Assembly: GCA_019186945.1 (NCBI GenBank)
Contig: JABAQJ010000006.1
Location: 372,001-436,000 of the forward strand
From: Gemmatimonadaceae bacterium
GTDB taxonomy: Bacteria > Gemmatimonadota > Gemmatimonadetes > Gemmatimonadales > Gemmatimonadaceae
DNA length: 64,000 bases
Reading direction: 5' to 3'
Positions 35,022-43,944 of this stretch are shown in pieces. The notes beneath the pieces were generated by a model. The model was not told the origin of the DNA. It did no database searches and saw only the letters and a list, made by a program, of their open reading frames with translations. The position numbers and the translations under genes were made by a program. Position 1 is the stretch's first letter. Each line of letters begins with the position of its first letter.

Positions 35022-36821
35022 ATGCACGCTCCTGACGCAACCACCGCACGACCCGCACGCCCCGCGGACGTGTTGTGGCTGGCGTTGGCGACCGCTGGCA
35101 TCGCCGTCGTCGCACATGTCTCGGCCGTTGCGATCCGCAGACACGCACTCCACCAGTTCACCTGGACCACATCCGACCTTCCGTGGATGTCGCTCGTCGG
35201 CAACACGATCGTATTCCTTGGCATGGCCGTGGCCGTGTGGGTGCTGGGCATAGTCGTGGCGAGGCTGCGACGTCTGTCAGCCGTAGTGGCGATCTTCGGC
35301 TGCCTGGCGGCACTGTGCGTATTGCTCCTCGTCACCGGGATCTGGCAGTATGCATCGCTGGCCTTCGCGCTGGGTTTGGCGACCGTGCTGTCGCGCGCGG
35401 CGAGAGACGAGCCGGACAGTTTCCTCAGGTACACGCGGCGTGTCGCCCTCGCCACGCTTGCCGTCGGTGCCGCGATGGCCGGCCGCGCACTGCAGAGCGA
35501 CGGATCGCCTCCAGGAAGCGCCAGTGGCGCAAGCGGCATGCCTAACGTGCTTCTCATCATATTCGACACGGTGCGCGCGTCCAGCACCAGCCTCCACGGT
35601 TACTCGCTCAGGACCACCCCGGTCCTGGACAAGTTGGCGCGCGAAAGCGTCGTCTTCGATCGGGCGGTCGCGACCGCGCCGTGGACCCTGCCTTCCCACT
35701 GCTCGTTCTTCACCGGGCGAGATGCACAGGACACGTCCTGCCGATGGGCGGCCCCGCTCGATTCGGAAGGAACGACGATCGCCGAAGTACTGCGTGACCG
35801 CGGGTACCGGACCGGCGCGTTCGTGGCCAACGTATTCTATACGACGCGTGAAACCGGGCTCGCTCGTGGCTTCGACACGTGGATGGACTTCCGGCGCACA
35901 TGGAAGGAGGTCTTCTGCAGCACAGTGATCGCACAGACAGGAATCGTCCGCAACGCTGTCTGGGGGGGCTCTCTTCGGGAGCGGATCAGTGGCCTGGTGC
36001 GCCTCCGGTTGCGAGGCGATCCCAAGCCTGAGCACGATCGCAAGCGTGCGGAGATCGTCAACGCCGACCTGCTGAAGTGGGTCGACGAGGACTCCGGGCG
36101 CCCGTTCTTTGCCTTTCTGAATTACTTCGACGCCCACGATCCCTACCGCGCTCCCCCGCCGTACGATCGCGCCTTTCCCACGGCGCCGCACAGCCGCGAA
36201 CAGTATGACGGCGCGATCGCTTACATGGATGCGCAGTTGGGCAAGCTGCTGTCGGAACTGCGGCGACGCGGGCTCCTGGACCGCACGATCGTCGTCGTTG
36301 CCTCCGATCACGGGGAGATGTTCGGGGAGCACGAACTCTACGGCCATGGCAACTCCGTCTACTGGCCGCTGCTCCATGTGCCGCTCGTGTTGCGATACCC
36401 GGCGGAACTGGCAAGCGGAGTGCGCGTCTCCACGGCGGTTTCGCTGAAGGACCTCCCGGCCACGCTGCTCGATCTTGCCGGAGCGGACGACCTTCGGATC
36501 GGTGGCGTCTCGCTTGCCAACCTCGTGCGGGATTCGAGCGCCGTTCGTCCGAGTGCGGCCCTGTCGTTCGTCGAACAGGGCAGGAACTGGTGGGCGAATG
36601 AGCCTGCCCGCGTCGACTCGCTGCGCTCCATCGTCGTGGGCTCGGAGCAGTACGTCCACGCGTACGGCGGCAGAGAGCAGCTGTTTGACCTGGCGAAAGA
36701 CGTTCACGGCCTCCGGGATGTTGCCGCCGACCATGCGGATCGGCTACCTGCGATGCGCGAGGCGCTGGAGCGCGCGGTCGCCCGTCCCACGGTCGCAAGA
36801 CCGCCTCGCGCGGCACAGTGA
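35022..36821 (+). CDS. Five-TM Thr-type sulfatase-fold enzyme, paralog 6
   Basis: This is a 599-residue protein; the ATG at 35022 lies 14 nt after the previous stop. Five N-terminal helices (about 16-160) have a looser loop motif, FTWTTSDLPWMSLVGN, where Arg of SRD is replaced by Ser. The catalytic domain has NVLLIIFDTVRASSTSLHGY, APWTLPSHCSFFTGRDAQ (Thr222) and SDHGEMFGEHEL. The Cys pair (SHC...TSCRW) and the segment GDPKPEHDRKRA are shared with paralog 2 in the other operon. It overlaps the next gene by GTGA. The sister relationship suggests that the two operons arose from duplication of a shared set. Confidence 0.82.
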   Translation: MHAPDATTARPARPADVLWLALATAGIAVVAHVSAVAIRRHALHQFTWTTSDLPWMSLVGNTIVFLGMAVAVWVLGIVVARLRRLSAVVAIFGCLAALCVLLLVTGIWQYASLAFALGLATVLSRAARDEPDSFLRYTRRVALATLAVGAAMAGRALQSDGSPPGSASGASGMPNVLLIIFDTVRASSTSLHGYSLRTTPVLDKLARESVVFDRAVATAPWTLPSHCSFFTGRDAQDTSCRWAAPLDSEGTTIAEVLRDRGYRTGAFVANVFYTTRETGLARGFDTWMDFRRTWKEVFCSTVIAQTGIVRNAVWGGSLRERISGLVRLRLRGDPKPEHDRKRAEIVNADLLKWVDEDSGRPFFAFLNYFDAHDPYRAPPPYDRAFPTAPHSREQYDGAIAYMDAQLGKLLSELRRRGLLDRTIVVVASDHGEMFGEHELYGHGNSVYWPLLHVPLVLRYPAELASGVRVSTAVSLKDLPATLLDLAGADDLRIGGVSLANLVRDSSAVRPSAALSFVEQGRNWWANEPARVDSLRSIVVGSEQYVHAYGGREQLFDLAKDVHGLRDVAADHADRLPAMREALERAVARPTVARPPRAAQ

Positions 36822-38605
36822 CAGCGACGAGGGTCTCCCCGCGCGCCCGGATGCGCTGTGTCGTCTACTGGACGACCACGGCGGCTCTGACCGCCGGCAC
36901 GCTCCAGGTTGCGATTGCCATGGTGCGTCGATTCGCGTTTGACGAATTCATCTGGGTCAGCCGGGATTTCGTGTGGATGGTGCCGTTGGCGTACCTGGTC
37001 GTGTTCGGAGCGTGTGCCATCCCGCTGGCCGCGCTGGCTCTGGCGACGCCGCGGCTCATTCCGGAGCGTGCCGTTGCTTTCTTCCTGATGTCTTTGGCTG
37101 GCTTGGCGGTGATGCTGATGTTCCCCAGGCTGCATCCCTTGGCGGCGCTTGCCGTGGCGATCGGCGGCGCGGTGCGAGTTACTTCGCTGCTGCCGTCAGC
37201 TGATACCGGCGAGCGCCCATGGGTGTCGCACTGGACGCTGCTGGCCGGGACGGCGCTGGCGGTACTCGCCGGCGTGCGCGAGGTGACGCATCGGCGTGAG
37301 GAATCGACTGCGCTCGCCGAGTTGCCACCGGCACGCAGCGGGGCGCCCAATGTCCTGCTGATCATCCTCGATACTGTACGTGCTGCCAGCATGAGTTTCA
37401 TGGGTTATCCGCGCCTGACGACGCCCGGGATCGCCCAGCTTGCCAAGGAGGGAGTGACATTCGACCACGCCTACACCGTTGCGCCGTGGACGCTGCCGTC
37501 GCATGCCGGGATCTTCACGGGGCTCTATCCGTCGGCGCTCTCCGTGGATTGGCGCGTTCCTCTGGACGAGCGATCTACGACGCTGGCCGAGGCGTTGTCC
37601 AGTGCAGGATACGTGACGGCTGGATTCGCCGCCAATCATTTCTACACGAGCTGGGAGTCCGGCCTGACGCGCGGCTTCGCGCACTACGAGGACTATCGCC
37701 GCACGTGGAAGCAGGTATTGCTCAGCATCCCGCCGTTCCAGACCAACCTCTTCTGGTCGATCGTGCACGACCTGCGTCCTGCGAATGTATTCACGCAACT
37801 GCGGCGTTTCGATCTGCGCACGCAAACGATGTGGACGAGCGATAGAAAGCTGGCCAGCGCCGTCACGGACGACTTCCTCGACTGGGAGCGAAGCCGGGGC
37901 GGGCGCCCGTACTTCGCCTTCTTGAACCTGTACGACGCGCACTTGCCATACGATCCGCCGGACGGGTGGCGCACCAAGTTCGGCGGCGAGGCTAACGACC
38001 TCGATCGCTACGATGGGGCGATCGCGTACATGGATCATGAACTGGACCGCTTGGTGTCCGAGCTGCGCCGACGAAATGCGCTCGACGGCACGATCATGAT
38101 CGTCACATCGGATCATGGCGAGGGATTCGGCGAGCATGGACTCCATGGGCATGGGAACTCGCTCTACCGACCGGAGCTGCACGTTCCCCTTGTCATCCGC
38201 TTTCCCGGCCTGGTACCGCCGGGCCGGCGTGTGGATCGGCCCGTATCGCTCCGCGATCTTGGCGCCACGATTTTCGATCTGACGGCGGTCAGCCCGGGTT
38301 CGTTTGCGGGTGTATCGCTGGCGGCGGCATGGCGGAGCGCCAGCGCGACGGTGAGCCCGGTGGTGTCCGAGGTGAGCGCTGGGATCAATACCGAGCCGTC
38401 GGCGCCGGTGAGTCGGGGAGCGATGCGGTCGCTCGTGGATTCGACGGCGCACTATATCCGGAACGGCGATGGCGCAGAAGAGCTGTACGATTTTCGCGGC
38501 GATCCGGCGGAGCAGACGGACGTTGCGGCAACGGATACCGCGCGCGTGGCATCGATGAGAACTGCTGTCCAGCGTGTCGTCGGCCCACCATTGCCGCGGC
38601 GTTAG
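36818..38605 (+). CDS. Five-TM Thr-type sulfatase-fold enzyme, paralog 7
   Basis: This is a 595-residue protein starting at the GTG that overlaps the previous stop. Five N-terminal helices (about 15-150) carry IWVSRDFVWMVPLAYL after helix 1. Catalytic motifs are NVLLIILDTVRAASMSFMGY, APWTLPSHAGIFTG (Thr225), FAFLNLYDAHLPYDPP and SDHGEGFGEHGLHGHGNS. The insert between catalytic blocks (about 295-350) is unlike those of paralogs 3 to 5 and closer to that of paralog 1. It is the last gene of the operon, with a compact hairpin at its stop codon. Predicted extracytoplasmic phospho-transferase or phosphodiesterase. Confidence 0.82.
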   Translation: MTATRVSPRARMRCVVYWTTTAALTAGTLQVAIAMVRRFAFDEFIWVSRDFVWMVPLAYLVVFGACAIPLAALALATPRLIPERAVAFFLMSLAGLAVMLMFPRLHPLAALAVAIGGAVRVTSLLPSADTGERPWVSHWTLLAGTALAVLAGVREVTHRREESTALAELPPARSGAPNVLLIILDTVRAASMSFMGYPRLTTPGIAQLAKEGVTFDHAYTVAPWTLPSHAGIFTGLYPSALSVDWRVPLDERSTTLAEALSSAGYVTAGFAANHFYTSWESGLTRGFAHYEDYRRTWKQVLLSIPPFQTNLFWSIVHDLRPANVFTQLRRFDLRTQTMWTSDRKLASAVTDDFLDWERSRGGRPYFAFLNLYDAHLPYDPPDGWRTKFGGEANDLDRYDGAIAYMDHELDRLVSELRRRNALDGTIMIVTSDHGEGFGEHGLHGHGNSLYRPELHVPLVIRFPGLVPPGRRVDRPVSLRDLGATIFDLTAVSPGSFAGVSLAAAWRSASATVSPVVSEVSAGINTEPSAPVSRGAMRSLVDSTAHYIRNGDGAEELYDFRGDPAEQTDVAATDTARVASMRTAVQRVVGPPLPRR

Positions 38606-38625
38606 GCCATCAGCCGCCTGATGGC
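38606..38625. terminator. Compact bidirectional hairpin at a convergent gene junction
   Basis: GCCATCAG-CCGC-CTGATGGC is a perfect 8-bp stem with a tetraloop. It begins at the base after the stop of paralog 7 and covers the stop codon of the convergent gene at 38610. It could act as a terminator or 3'-end barrier in both directions. There is no T tract. Confidence 0.5.
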
Positions 38626-40469
38626 GGCATCACGAGATCACGACAGGCTGCTTCACGTGCATCCCGGCCAGTAGCACCACCGTCCCGAACGCATCGCCAG
38701 TAGGCGAGGAACGGGATCCACGGGTTCGGGAACCAGAATGGCTGCCACTCGCGGGGCGCACGGAACCCGCGTGCTGCCTCGCCTGGCGATCGCATGGCGA
38801 GCGATGGCGACGGGTGAGGTGTGCACAGCAACGGTCCGTTCCAACAGCTGTTATCGACACGCGGCACGGCGAGGTCGATGCCGTTCGGCGTCACGTACCG
38901 CAGCAGGTCGGGTGTCGGCATCGGGACCAACCACCCGCCCGCGGATCGTTCGGCACCTAACGAGACAAGGACCGCTCGGATACGTCCGCCCGGCGCTGCC
39001 CGGACCCACTCGCCCGCGGCCACGCGACCCGCCAGAAGTCCGAACAGCGCCGCGCTTCCGGCAAGCAAACGGAGTCGCTCTCTGCGCGTCAGGCGAACGT
39101 GTCCTCCCACCGCACACGCCATCGCTGTCGCCGCGAGGAGCCAGAACGGCCCTTGCGCCATCCTCGTATGCGGTGCCGTCATCCACCACACAACCACGGC
39201 AACTCCGATCGACGGCACCATCCAAACGCCGGCACGCCATGCTACCGGTTCCGGCCTGCGCCTCGCAAGAAGTCCCGCCGCCAGCACACAGACAAGGAGG
39301 GGCGCAACCATGTGAGCGAACAGGTCGCCGCGGGTCAGGACAAGGCGGATCCAGTTCTCCAGCCACGAGGCGCTCGTCTCGATCACGTTCGTGTTCAGGT
39401 TCCGCGCGCTCATCGTTACCCACGCAGCCTCAGCGTCCGCCTGCTCCGCGTTCACGCGCCAACCCACCGGGAGCGATAACAGTCGCGACGGATAGAGAGG
39501 GAAGCCCGTGAGGATCGCTCCGCGCACCAGCCACGTGGTTACCAGAATCGCGGGGATCGCGACCGCCTTTAGCCAGCGGACGCGACTGCGAGTGCGGAAG
39601 TGTGCGATCGCTCCCGTCAGCGCCGCGGCAGCCGCGAACGGAGCGGCCGACAGCTTCACACAGAGAGCGGCGCCACAGAGTGCGAGCAATATCATCAGCC
39701 GTCCGTCCGGCGTCGTAGGCTCGCCAGGCTCCACCAACAGCTCAAACAGGATGCCTCCGACCACCGCAAGGATCACGAAGACGGGCAGGTCAGTCGACAG
39801 AGAACGGACGTCCTGCCGCAATGCCGTGAACAGGATGGCCGGCAGCATTGTCAGCTCAAACGCGGTCCGGGAGCGCAGCGGCACCGGTGGCGACGCCGCT
39901 GCCAGGCGTGCGATCGCGTGCGTGGCGAACGCGGCCACGAGGAAACTGTTCGCAATGTGCTGCGATCCATCGGTCCACGGCCCGACGTCCACCATCGCTG
40001 CTACCAGTAGCGATGCCGGGTTGAATCCCAGGCGGCCGTGCAGATTCCCAAGCCCCGGCACGATGGAGTACGTCTTCACCCAGTTCACGAACGGTATGTG
40101 GTACATCCCGCTGTCGTACAGCGTCACGCCACCCATCGACCGCACTGCGATCCAGCAGGCAACCGCCAACGCCGCCAGACCCCACCAGCCGCGGAGATGG
40201 CCCAGCCCCCACGCGGCACGATACCGCCAAGCGAGCACGACGCCGCTGGCGATGACCAGCACCGTCGTCAGACCGGTGATCGGCAGCAGCAGATGCCAGA
40301 GCTGCAGGAAGAGCATCGTGACTGCGTAGCCGAGCCAGACCGTGTCGCCGACGACTCTCGGATGGGCGCCCGTGTACCAGCGCAGGGCCGCGGATCCAAT
40401 TCCGACCAGCGAGACAAAGAGCGCCGCCCAGGTCGTCAAGATGGAAACCACGGTAGCGACCAGTGTCAT
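38610..40469 (-). CDS. LIC_10190-like polytopic membrane protein (GT-C-like glycosyltransferase candidate), copy B
   Basis: This is a 619-residue protein with about a dozen membrane helices, paralogous to the protein at 27005-29032. Shared features are the loop LYDSGMYHIPFVNW, PGLGNLHGRLGFNP, the segment WVTMSARNLNTNVI (WIRMSGHELNHNRI in copy A) and the C-terminal Cys motif CWNGPLLCTPHP. The conserved acidic residue in the first external loop and the helix count suggest a GT-C-type sugar transferase using a lipid-linked donor, but activity is not established. Like copy A it faces the end of a sulfatase-fold operon, which points to a repeated functional block. Confidence 0.7.
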   Translation of the reverse strand: MTLVATVVSILTTWAALFVSLVGIGSAALRWYTGAHPRVVGDTVWLGYAVTMLFLQLWHLLLPITGLTTVLVIASGVVLAWRYRAAWGLGHLRGWWGLAALAVACWIAVRSMGGVTLYDSGMYHIPFVNWVKTYSIVPGLGNLHGRLGFNPASLLVAAMVDVGPWTDGSQHIANSFLVAAFATHAIARLAAASPPVPLRSRTAFELTMLPAILFTALRQDVRSLSTDLPVFVILAVVGGILFELLVEPGEPTTPDGRLMILLALCGAALCVKLSAAPFAAAAALTGAIAHFRTRSRVRWLKAVAIPAILVTTWLVRGAILTGFPLYPSRLLSLPVGWRVNAEQADAEAAWVTMSARNLNTNVIETSASWLENWIRLVLTRGDLFAHMVAPLLVCVLAAGLLARRRPEPVAWRAGVWMVPSIGVAVVVWWMTAPHTRMAQGPFWLLAATAMACAVGGHVRLTRRERLRLLAGSAALFGLLAGRVAAGEWVRAAPGGRIRAVLVSLGAERSAGGWLVPMPTPDLLRYVTPNGIDLAVPRVDNSCWNGPLLCTPHPSPSLAMRSPGEAARGFRAPREWQPFWFPNPWIPFLAYWRCVRDGGATGRDAREAACRDLVMPPSGG

Positions 40470-40625
40470 CCTGCTTGGTGTGGGCGGTGGCGGCTATGTT
40501 TCAGACTTCTGACGTCGAGTGTCTCTCGGAGACGGAAACTACCTGTTTGGCTGAGCCTGCGGGGAGCGTGGCCGCGTGTGGCCCGCCTCCTGCAGGCGAC
40601 TACCAGTCCTTGCGATCCGGAGCAC

Positions 40626-42296
40626 ATGACCAGCGACCCGAACTCTGTGGTGGTGTCGAAAATCGTGCCAGAATCGGGCTCGGATCTGTTGAATTGGTCG
40701 GGCATGTTCAGGCTGATCCCGCGCTGGGTGTGGCTGATTGGCACCATCGCCGCCCTCATGCACATGACGCCGTTCTGGCATGCGAAGTGGAGTGCTCGTG
40801 GCGACTGGTCGTTCACGGGTAACCTGACGATCTCCCCGGACTACATGCAGTATCGGGTCTGGGAACGGCAAACACGTCGTGAGGGCCCGATCGTCTCCAA
40901 TCGCTTCACGACCGAACCGAATTCGCGTCACCTCCCCGTTTTCTACTACTGGGCAGTCGGCGGCCTGGCTCGCGCGACAGGTGTGTCGCCGGAGGCTGCA
41001 TATGCCTACAGCGGCGCTCTTCTCGCGGTCGCCCTCGTTTTGCTCCTGTACGGAGTCGTACGAGCATTTCTTCCAGATCCGTCACACCACGTCTGGACAC
41101 TCGTCGCGCTGGTGTTCGGCGGCGGGCTGGGCGCTTACCTGAAGGTGATGTCGGCCCTCCCGGTCATCGGTGCGAGTTCGATAGTGACCGGGTTGGTGTC
41201 AGGACCGCTGGAGAGCTGGCCCGTGTTCGAGGATTACCGGTCGCATTACATCGTGCACACGCTGTACGATTCGCATTTTCTGCTGCTATGGGTAGTTTGC
41301 GTTGCCGCGGTGGCCGCGTTGTACCTGTCGATAAGGCGATGGACTCCCGCTCGTGCGGTCGCTGCCGCCGGGCTGTTCGCCGTTGCCACTGTGCTGCACG
41401 TGTACGAAGGCGTGACCCTGGTCGCGATCGCCATCGGTGTGGCGATCGCTCTCAGGCACGACGGACCCGAGGGGCAGAACGCGCGCCGGGCGGCGTGGCT
41501 CACGGCGGCGGCCGTAGCCGTGTGCTATGCCGCGTTAGGCCTGCTTTACCGTAGTTCCGGGCTCCCGTTCCCGCCGTGGCGAGCGATCAACATCCTTGCA
41601 GCGACGCTGGCGATTGCCTTCCCCGCCAGCTGGGCGCTGATAGCCATCGGTGGTGCGCGCTATTTTCGGGAGGGGGGCGTACCTGCGAGATTCATCATCG
41701 GATGGGCAATGGCCTGCACCGTTGTCACTTTGAGCGGACCGTTCTTCCCGTATCCGGATCGCGGAACGATGACGCTGCAGGTGCCGCTGACGATCGCCGC
41801 GGTCGCCATCTTCTTTGCCCGTTGGGGACGGATGACGGCAAAGGCCGCAATCGTGGCGGTCGTGCTACTCGGAGCCACGCCGGCAAGGCTGGTGGCCCGA
41901 TCCTGGTACTACACGGGCTTCAGGTCGGACGCCCCGTTCATGCTGATCAATGGCGACCATCGCACCACACTGAAGGCGCTTCGCCAAGCCGCGGACACGA
42001 ACGACATCCTGCTCGCCGAACCACGCGATCTTCTGTGGCTGGCTCCCGACTTCCCCGGGCGGCTCTACGTCGGACATTTCTTTCTGACGGTCGACTACCG
42101 GGCAAAGAACGAGGCCCTGACGCGCGCCATACAGTCGCCCGACTCGATGCCCGCGCTCCTCAGTCGATCCGGAAGTTCGCTGCTGTTCGTCAACGCGGAT
42201 CGGGACGCGGCCCGCTTCTCGGCCCTGCCAGACCTGTCGGTCGTCAGCGCGACGAAGGTGGGAACCCTGTTCAGGGTGCGGGATGTTCGACGCTGA
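40626..42296 (+). CDS. Polytopic membrane protein, GT-C-like, unknown function
   Basis: This is a 556-residue protein with about ten to twelve membrane helices; the ATG at 40626 was chosen, and Met27 (MFRLIPRWVWLIG) is an alternative start. The first large external loop holds ISPDYMQYRVWERQTRREGP and later NRFTTEPNSRHLPVFYYW, reminiscent of the donor/acceptor loops of GT-C glycosyltransferases. A second loop has DYRSHYIVHTLYDSHFLLLW. The soluble C-terminus (about 455-556) resembles the end domain of such enzymes. I do not recognise a named family. It overlaps the next gene by 14 nt and is the first of four membrane-protein genes, probably one operon. Confidence 0.65.
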   Translation: MTSDPNSVVVSKIVPESGSDLLNWSGMFRLIPRWVWLIGTIAALMHMTPFWHAKWSARGDWSFTGNLTISPDYMQYRVWERQTRREGPIVSNRFTTEPNSRHLPVFYYWAVGGLARATGVSPEAAYAYSGALLAVALVLLLYGVVRAFLPDPSHHVWTLVALVFGGGLGAYLKVMSALPVIGASSIVTGLVSGPLESWPVFEDYRSHYIVHTLYDSHFLLLWVVCVAAVAALYLSIRRWTPARAVAAAGLFAVATVLHVYEGVTLVAIAIGVAIALRHDGPEGQNARRAAWLTAAAVAVCYAALGLLYRSSGLPFPPWRAINILAATLAIAFPASWALIAIGGARYFREGGVPARFIIGWAMACTVVTLSGPFFPYPDRGTMTLQVPLTIAAVAIFFARWGRMTAKAAIVAVVLLGATPARLVARSWYYTGFRSDAPFMLINGDHRTTLKALRQAADTNDILLAEPRDLLWLAPDFPGRLYVGHFFLTVDYRAKNEALTRAIQSPDSMPALLSRSGSSLLFVNADRDAARFSALPDLSVVSATKVGTLFRVRDVRR

Positions 42297-43944
42297 AGTC
42301 GAAGTTGCGCCGGTTCGGGCGCGTGAAGCGTGGTGGGTCGCCGCCCTCACCGTGCTGGCACTCGGGCTCCGGGCATGGCAGCTACAACACGCTGGATTGT
42401 CCCAGTTCGATGAAGGTGTGTATGCCTTCAGCGGGTTGGGGCTGAGCGACCCCACACAGCCGCACCGGCTTTTCCCCGACCAGGAAAAGTTTTCGCCCCC
42501 GGTCTACTTCTCCCTGGTTGCCCTCTCGTTCCTGGTCTTCGGCGCCGCCGATCGGTCGGCGATTCTGGTCAACGTACTGCTGGGAACGGCAACAGTGCCC
42601 GCCGTCTGGTGGATTGCCCGGCGGTGGGTTGGCGCTCCCGCCGCGCTTGCCGCCGCGTTGATGCTGGCGACCCGCGGCGGTCACATCCTTCTGTCGCGTT
42701 CGGCGCTCACCGACGTCACGTTCGCACTCGTCTTCCTGATCGCGTTAGGTGTGGTCGCAGTCGCACTCGATCGCGCTGACCGAACCTCGGGCGTACTGGC
42801 GGGACTCGCCGTCGGGCTCGCATGGAATACGAAGTACCACGGCTGGTTCGCGCTGGTCATCGCCGTGCTTGCCATCGGCGCGAAGTGGCGCATCGAACGG
42901 CAATCTCTCGACTCGCTCAAGCCGGTAATCCGCACATGGATCGTCATGTCAGTGGTTGCCGCGGCCTGCTACCTCCCGTGGACTGTGTTCGTCAATTCGC
43001 AACCCGGCGGGTCAGCCGGATGGGCGTCGTACTTCGCGACCATGCTCCGCATCGACTGGTTCGGCGGACTGGCCAGCTATTCGCGCCAGTTCTGGCTACT
43101 GGAGGGACCTTGGTCAAGGTCGTCAATAGCCCTCGCGATCGTGATCGCCGGATTGTGGCGAGCCCGAGCTGCACAGGGCGGCGTGTCGCCGAGGCTCCTC
43201 GTGCTGGGACTCGTCGGGGCGCTCCTCGGGTCCGAAGGGACGGCGGTCGTGCTAGCCGTCCTCGCGGTTGTTCGTCGACTTCGTTCTCGCACGCCGATTG
43301 CCTACGGCGTCTGGTGCATGATCGCGCTCGTGGCACTCTGGGTGGTGATGGCGCCTCTGTATCAGCCTTACTTCCGCCTCATGGTCCCCTTCTCGATAGC
43401 GACGTTCATTCTGGCGGGCGACGAACTCGCGTATCGTCTGCGAGGCCCGGCCGAACCACGACCTCTGCTGGCGATGGGTGTGCTGGGCGCGGCTGTGTCG
43501 ATCGCAATCCTGATTCCGCGCCACACGCAGTGGTGGCGTGACAACCGATCCCTGGCCATGGTCGCCGCAGGTGTCGATCGCTCGATTCCGGCAGGCGCAC
43601 CGATCGCGGTGATCGGGGAGCCACCGCTCGCGTTCTACCTGCACCTCCTCGGGCATGCCGCGTTCGATCGCGTGACTCTCAAGGAACTGGACGGTGGTGC
43701 CGTGCCGGTGTATGTGATCGCCGGTCGATACGCCCAAGCCGCGCGGAGCCTCCGTGATGGCCTGCGGGAGCGGGCTTCGGTGCTCGATACCCTGGGCCGT
43801 TTCCCGATGGTACCATCTGATCTCCGACTGCTCGACGACTACGGACCGTTCCGGGCGCCAGCCTACCGCGCACATCCCGATTCGTCGTACGACCTCGTGC
43901 TGTTCCGGTACGATCCGGCGCGCCGGGTCGTGGATCGGCGGTGA
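42283..43944 (+). CDS. Glycosyltransferase family 39 / ArnT-like (PMT_2) membrane protein
   Basis: This is a 553-residue polytopic protein. The first external loop holds SQFDEGVYAFSG (Asp43, Glu44), the acidic motif used by GT-C enzymes of the PMT/ArnT group, and KFSPPVYF farther on. SRSALTDVTFAL and NTKYHGWFAL are further typical blocks. It would transfer a sugar from a polyprenyl-phosphate donor to an acceptor on the outer face of the inner membrane. It overlaps the previous gene by 14 nt and the next by GTGA, indicating translational coupling. The acceptor is unknown; a local glycan or lipid is likely. Confidence 0.85.
   Translation: MFDAEVEVAPVRAREAWWVAALTVLALGLRAWQLQHAGLSQFDEGVYAFSGLGLSDPTQPHRLFPDQEKFSPPVYFSLVALSFLVFGAADRSAILVNVLLGTATVPAVWWIARRWVGAPAALAAALMLATRGGHILLSRSALTDVTFALVFLIALGVVAVALDRADRTSGVLAGLAVGLAWNTKYHGWFALVIAVLAIGAKWRIERQSLDSLKPVIRTWIVMSVVAAACYLPWTVFVNSQPGGSAGWASYFATMLRIDWFGGLASYSRQFWLLEGPWSRSSIALAIVIAGLWRARAAQGGVSPRLLVLGLVGALLGSEGTAVVLAVLAVVRRLRSRTPIAYGVWCMIALVALWVVMAPLYQPYFRLMVPFSIATFILAGDELAYRLRGPAEPRPLLAMGVLGAAVSIAILIPRHTQWWRDNRSLAMVAAGVDRSIPAGAPIAVIGEPPLAFYLHLLGHAAFDRVTLKELDGGAVPVYVIAGRYAQAARSLRDGLRERASVLDTLGRFPMVPSDLRLLDDYGPFRAPAYRAHPDSSYDLVLFRYDPARRVVDRR

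Noticed and set aside
35950-37400. Frames spanning the joints of the sulfatase-fold operon in other phases
   Set aside because: They are explained by the overlapping ATGA/GTGA gene junctions and high GC.
23340-38605. Annotation of the seven enzymes as ordinary sulfatases
   Set aside because: The position that must be Cys or Ser is Thr in every copy and the following Arg is His, so formylglycine formation is not expected.
20439-38605. A true teichoic-acid or Dlt operon
   Set aside because: No DltA-like adenylating enzyme and no clear lipoteichoic-acid synthase are present, and lipoproteins and MBOAT context suggest a Gram-negative-type envelope. Only the functional analogy is kept.
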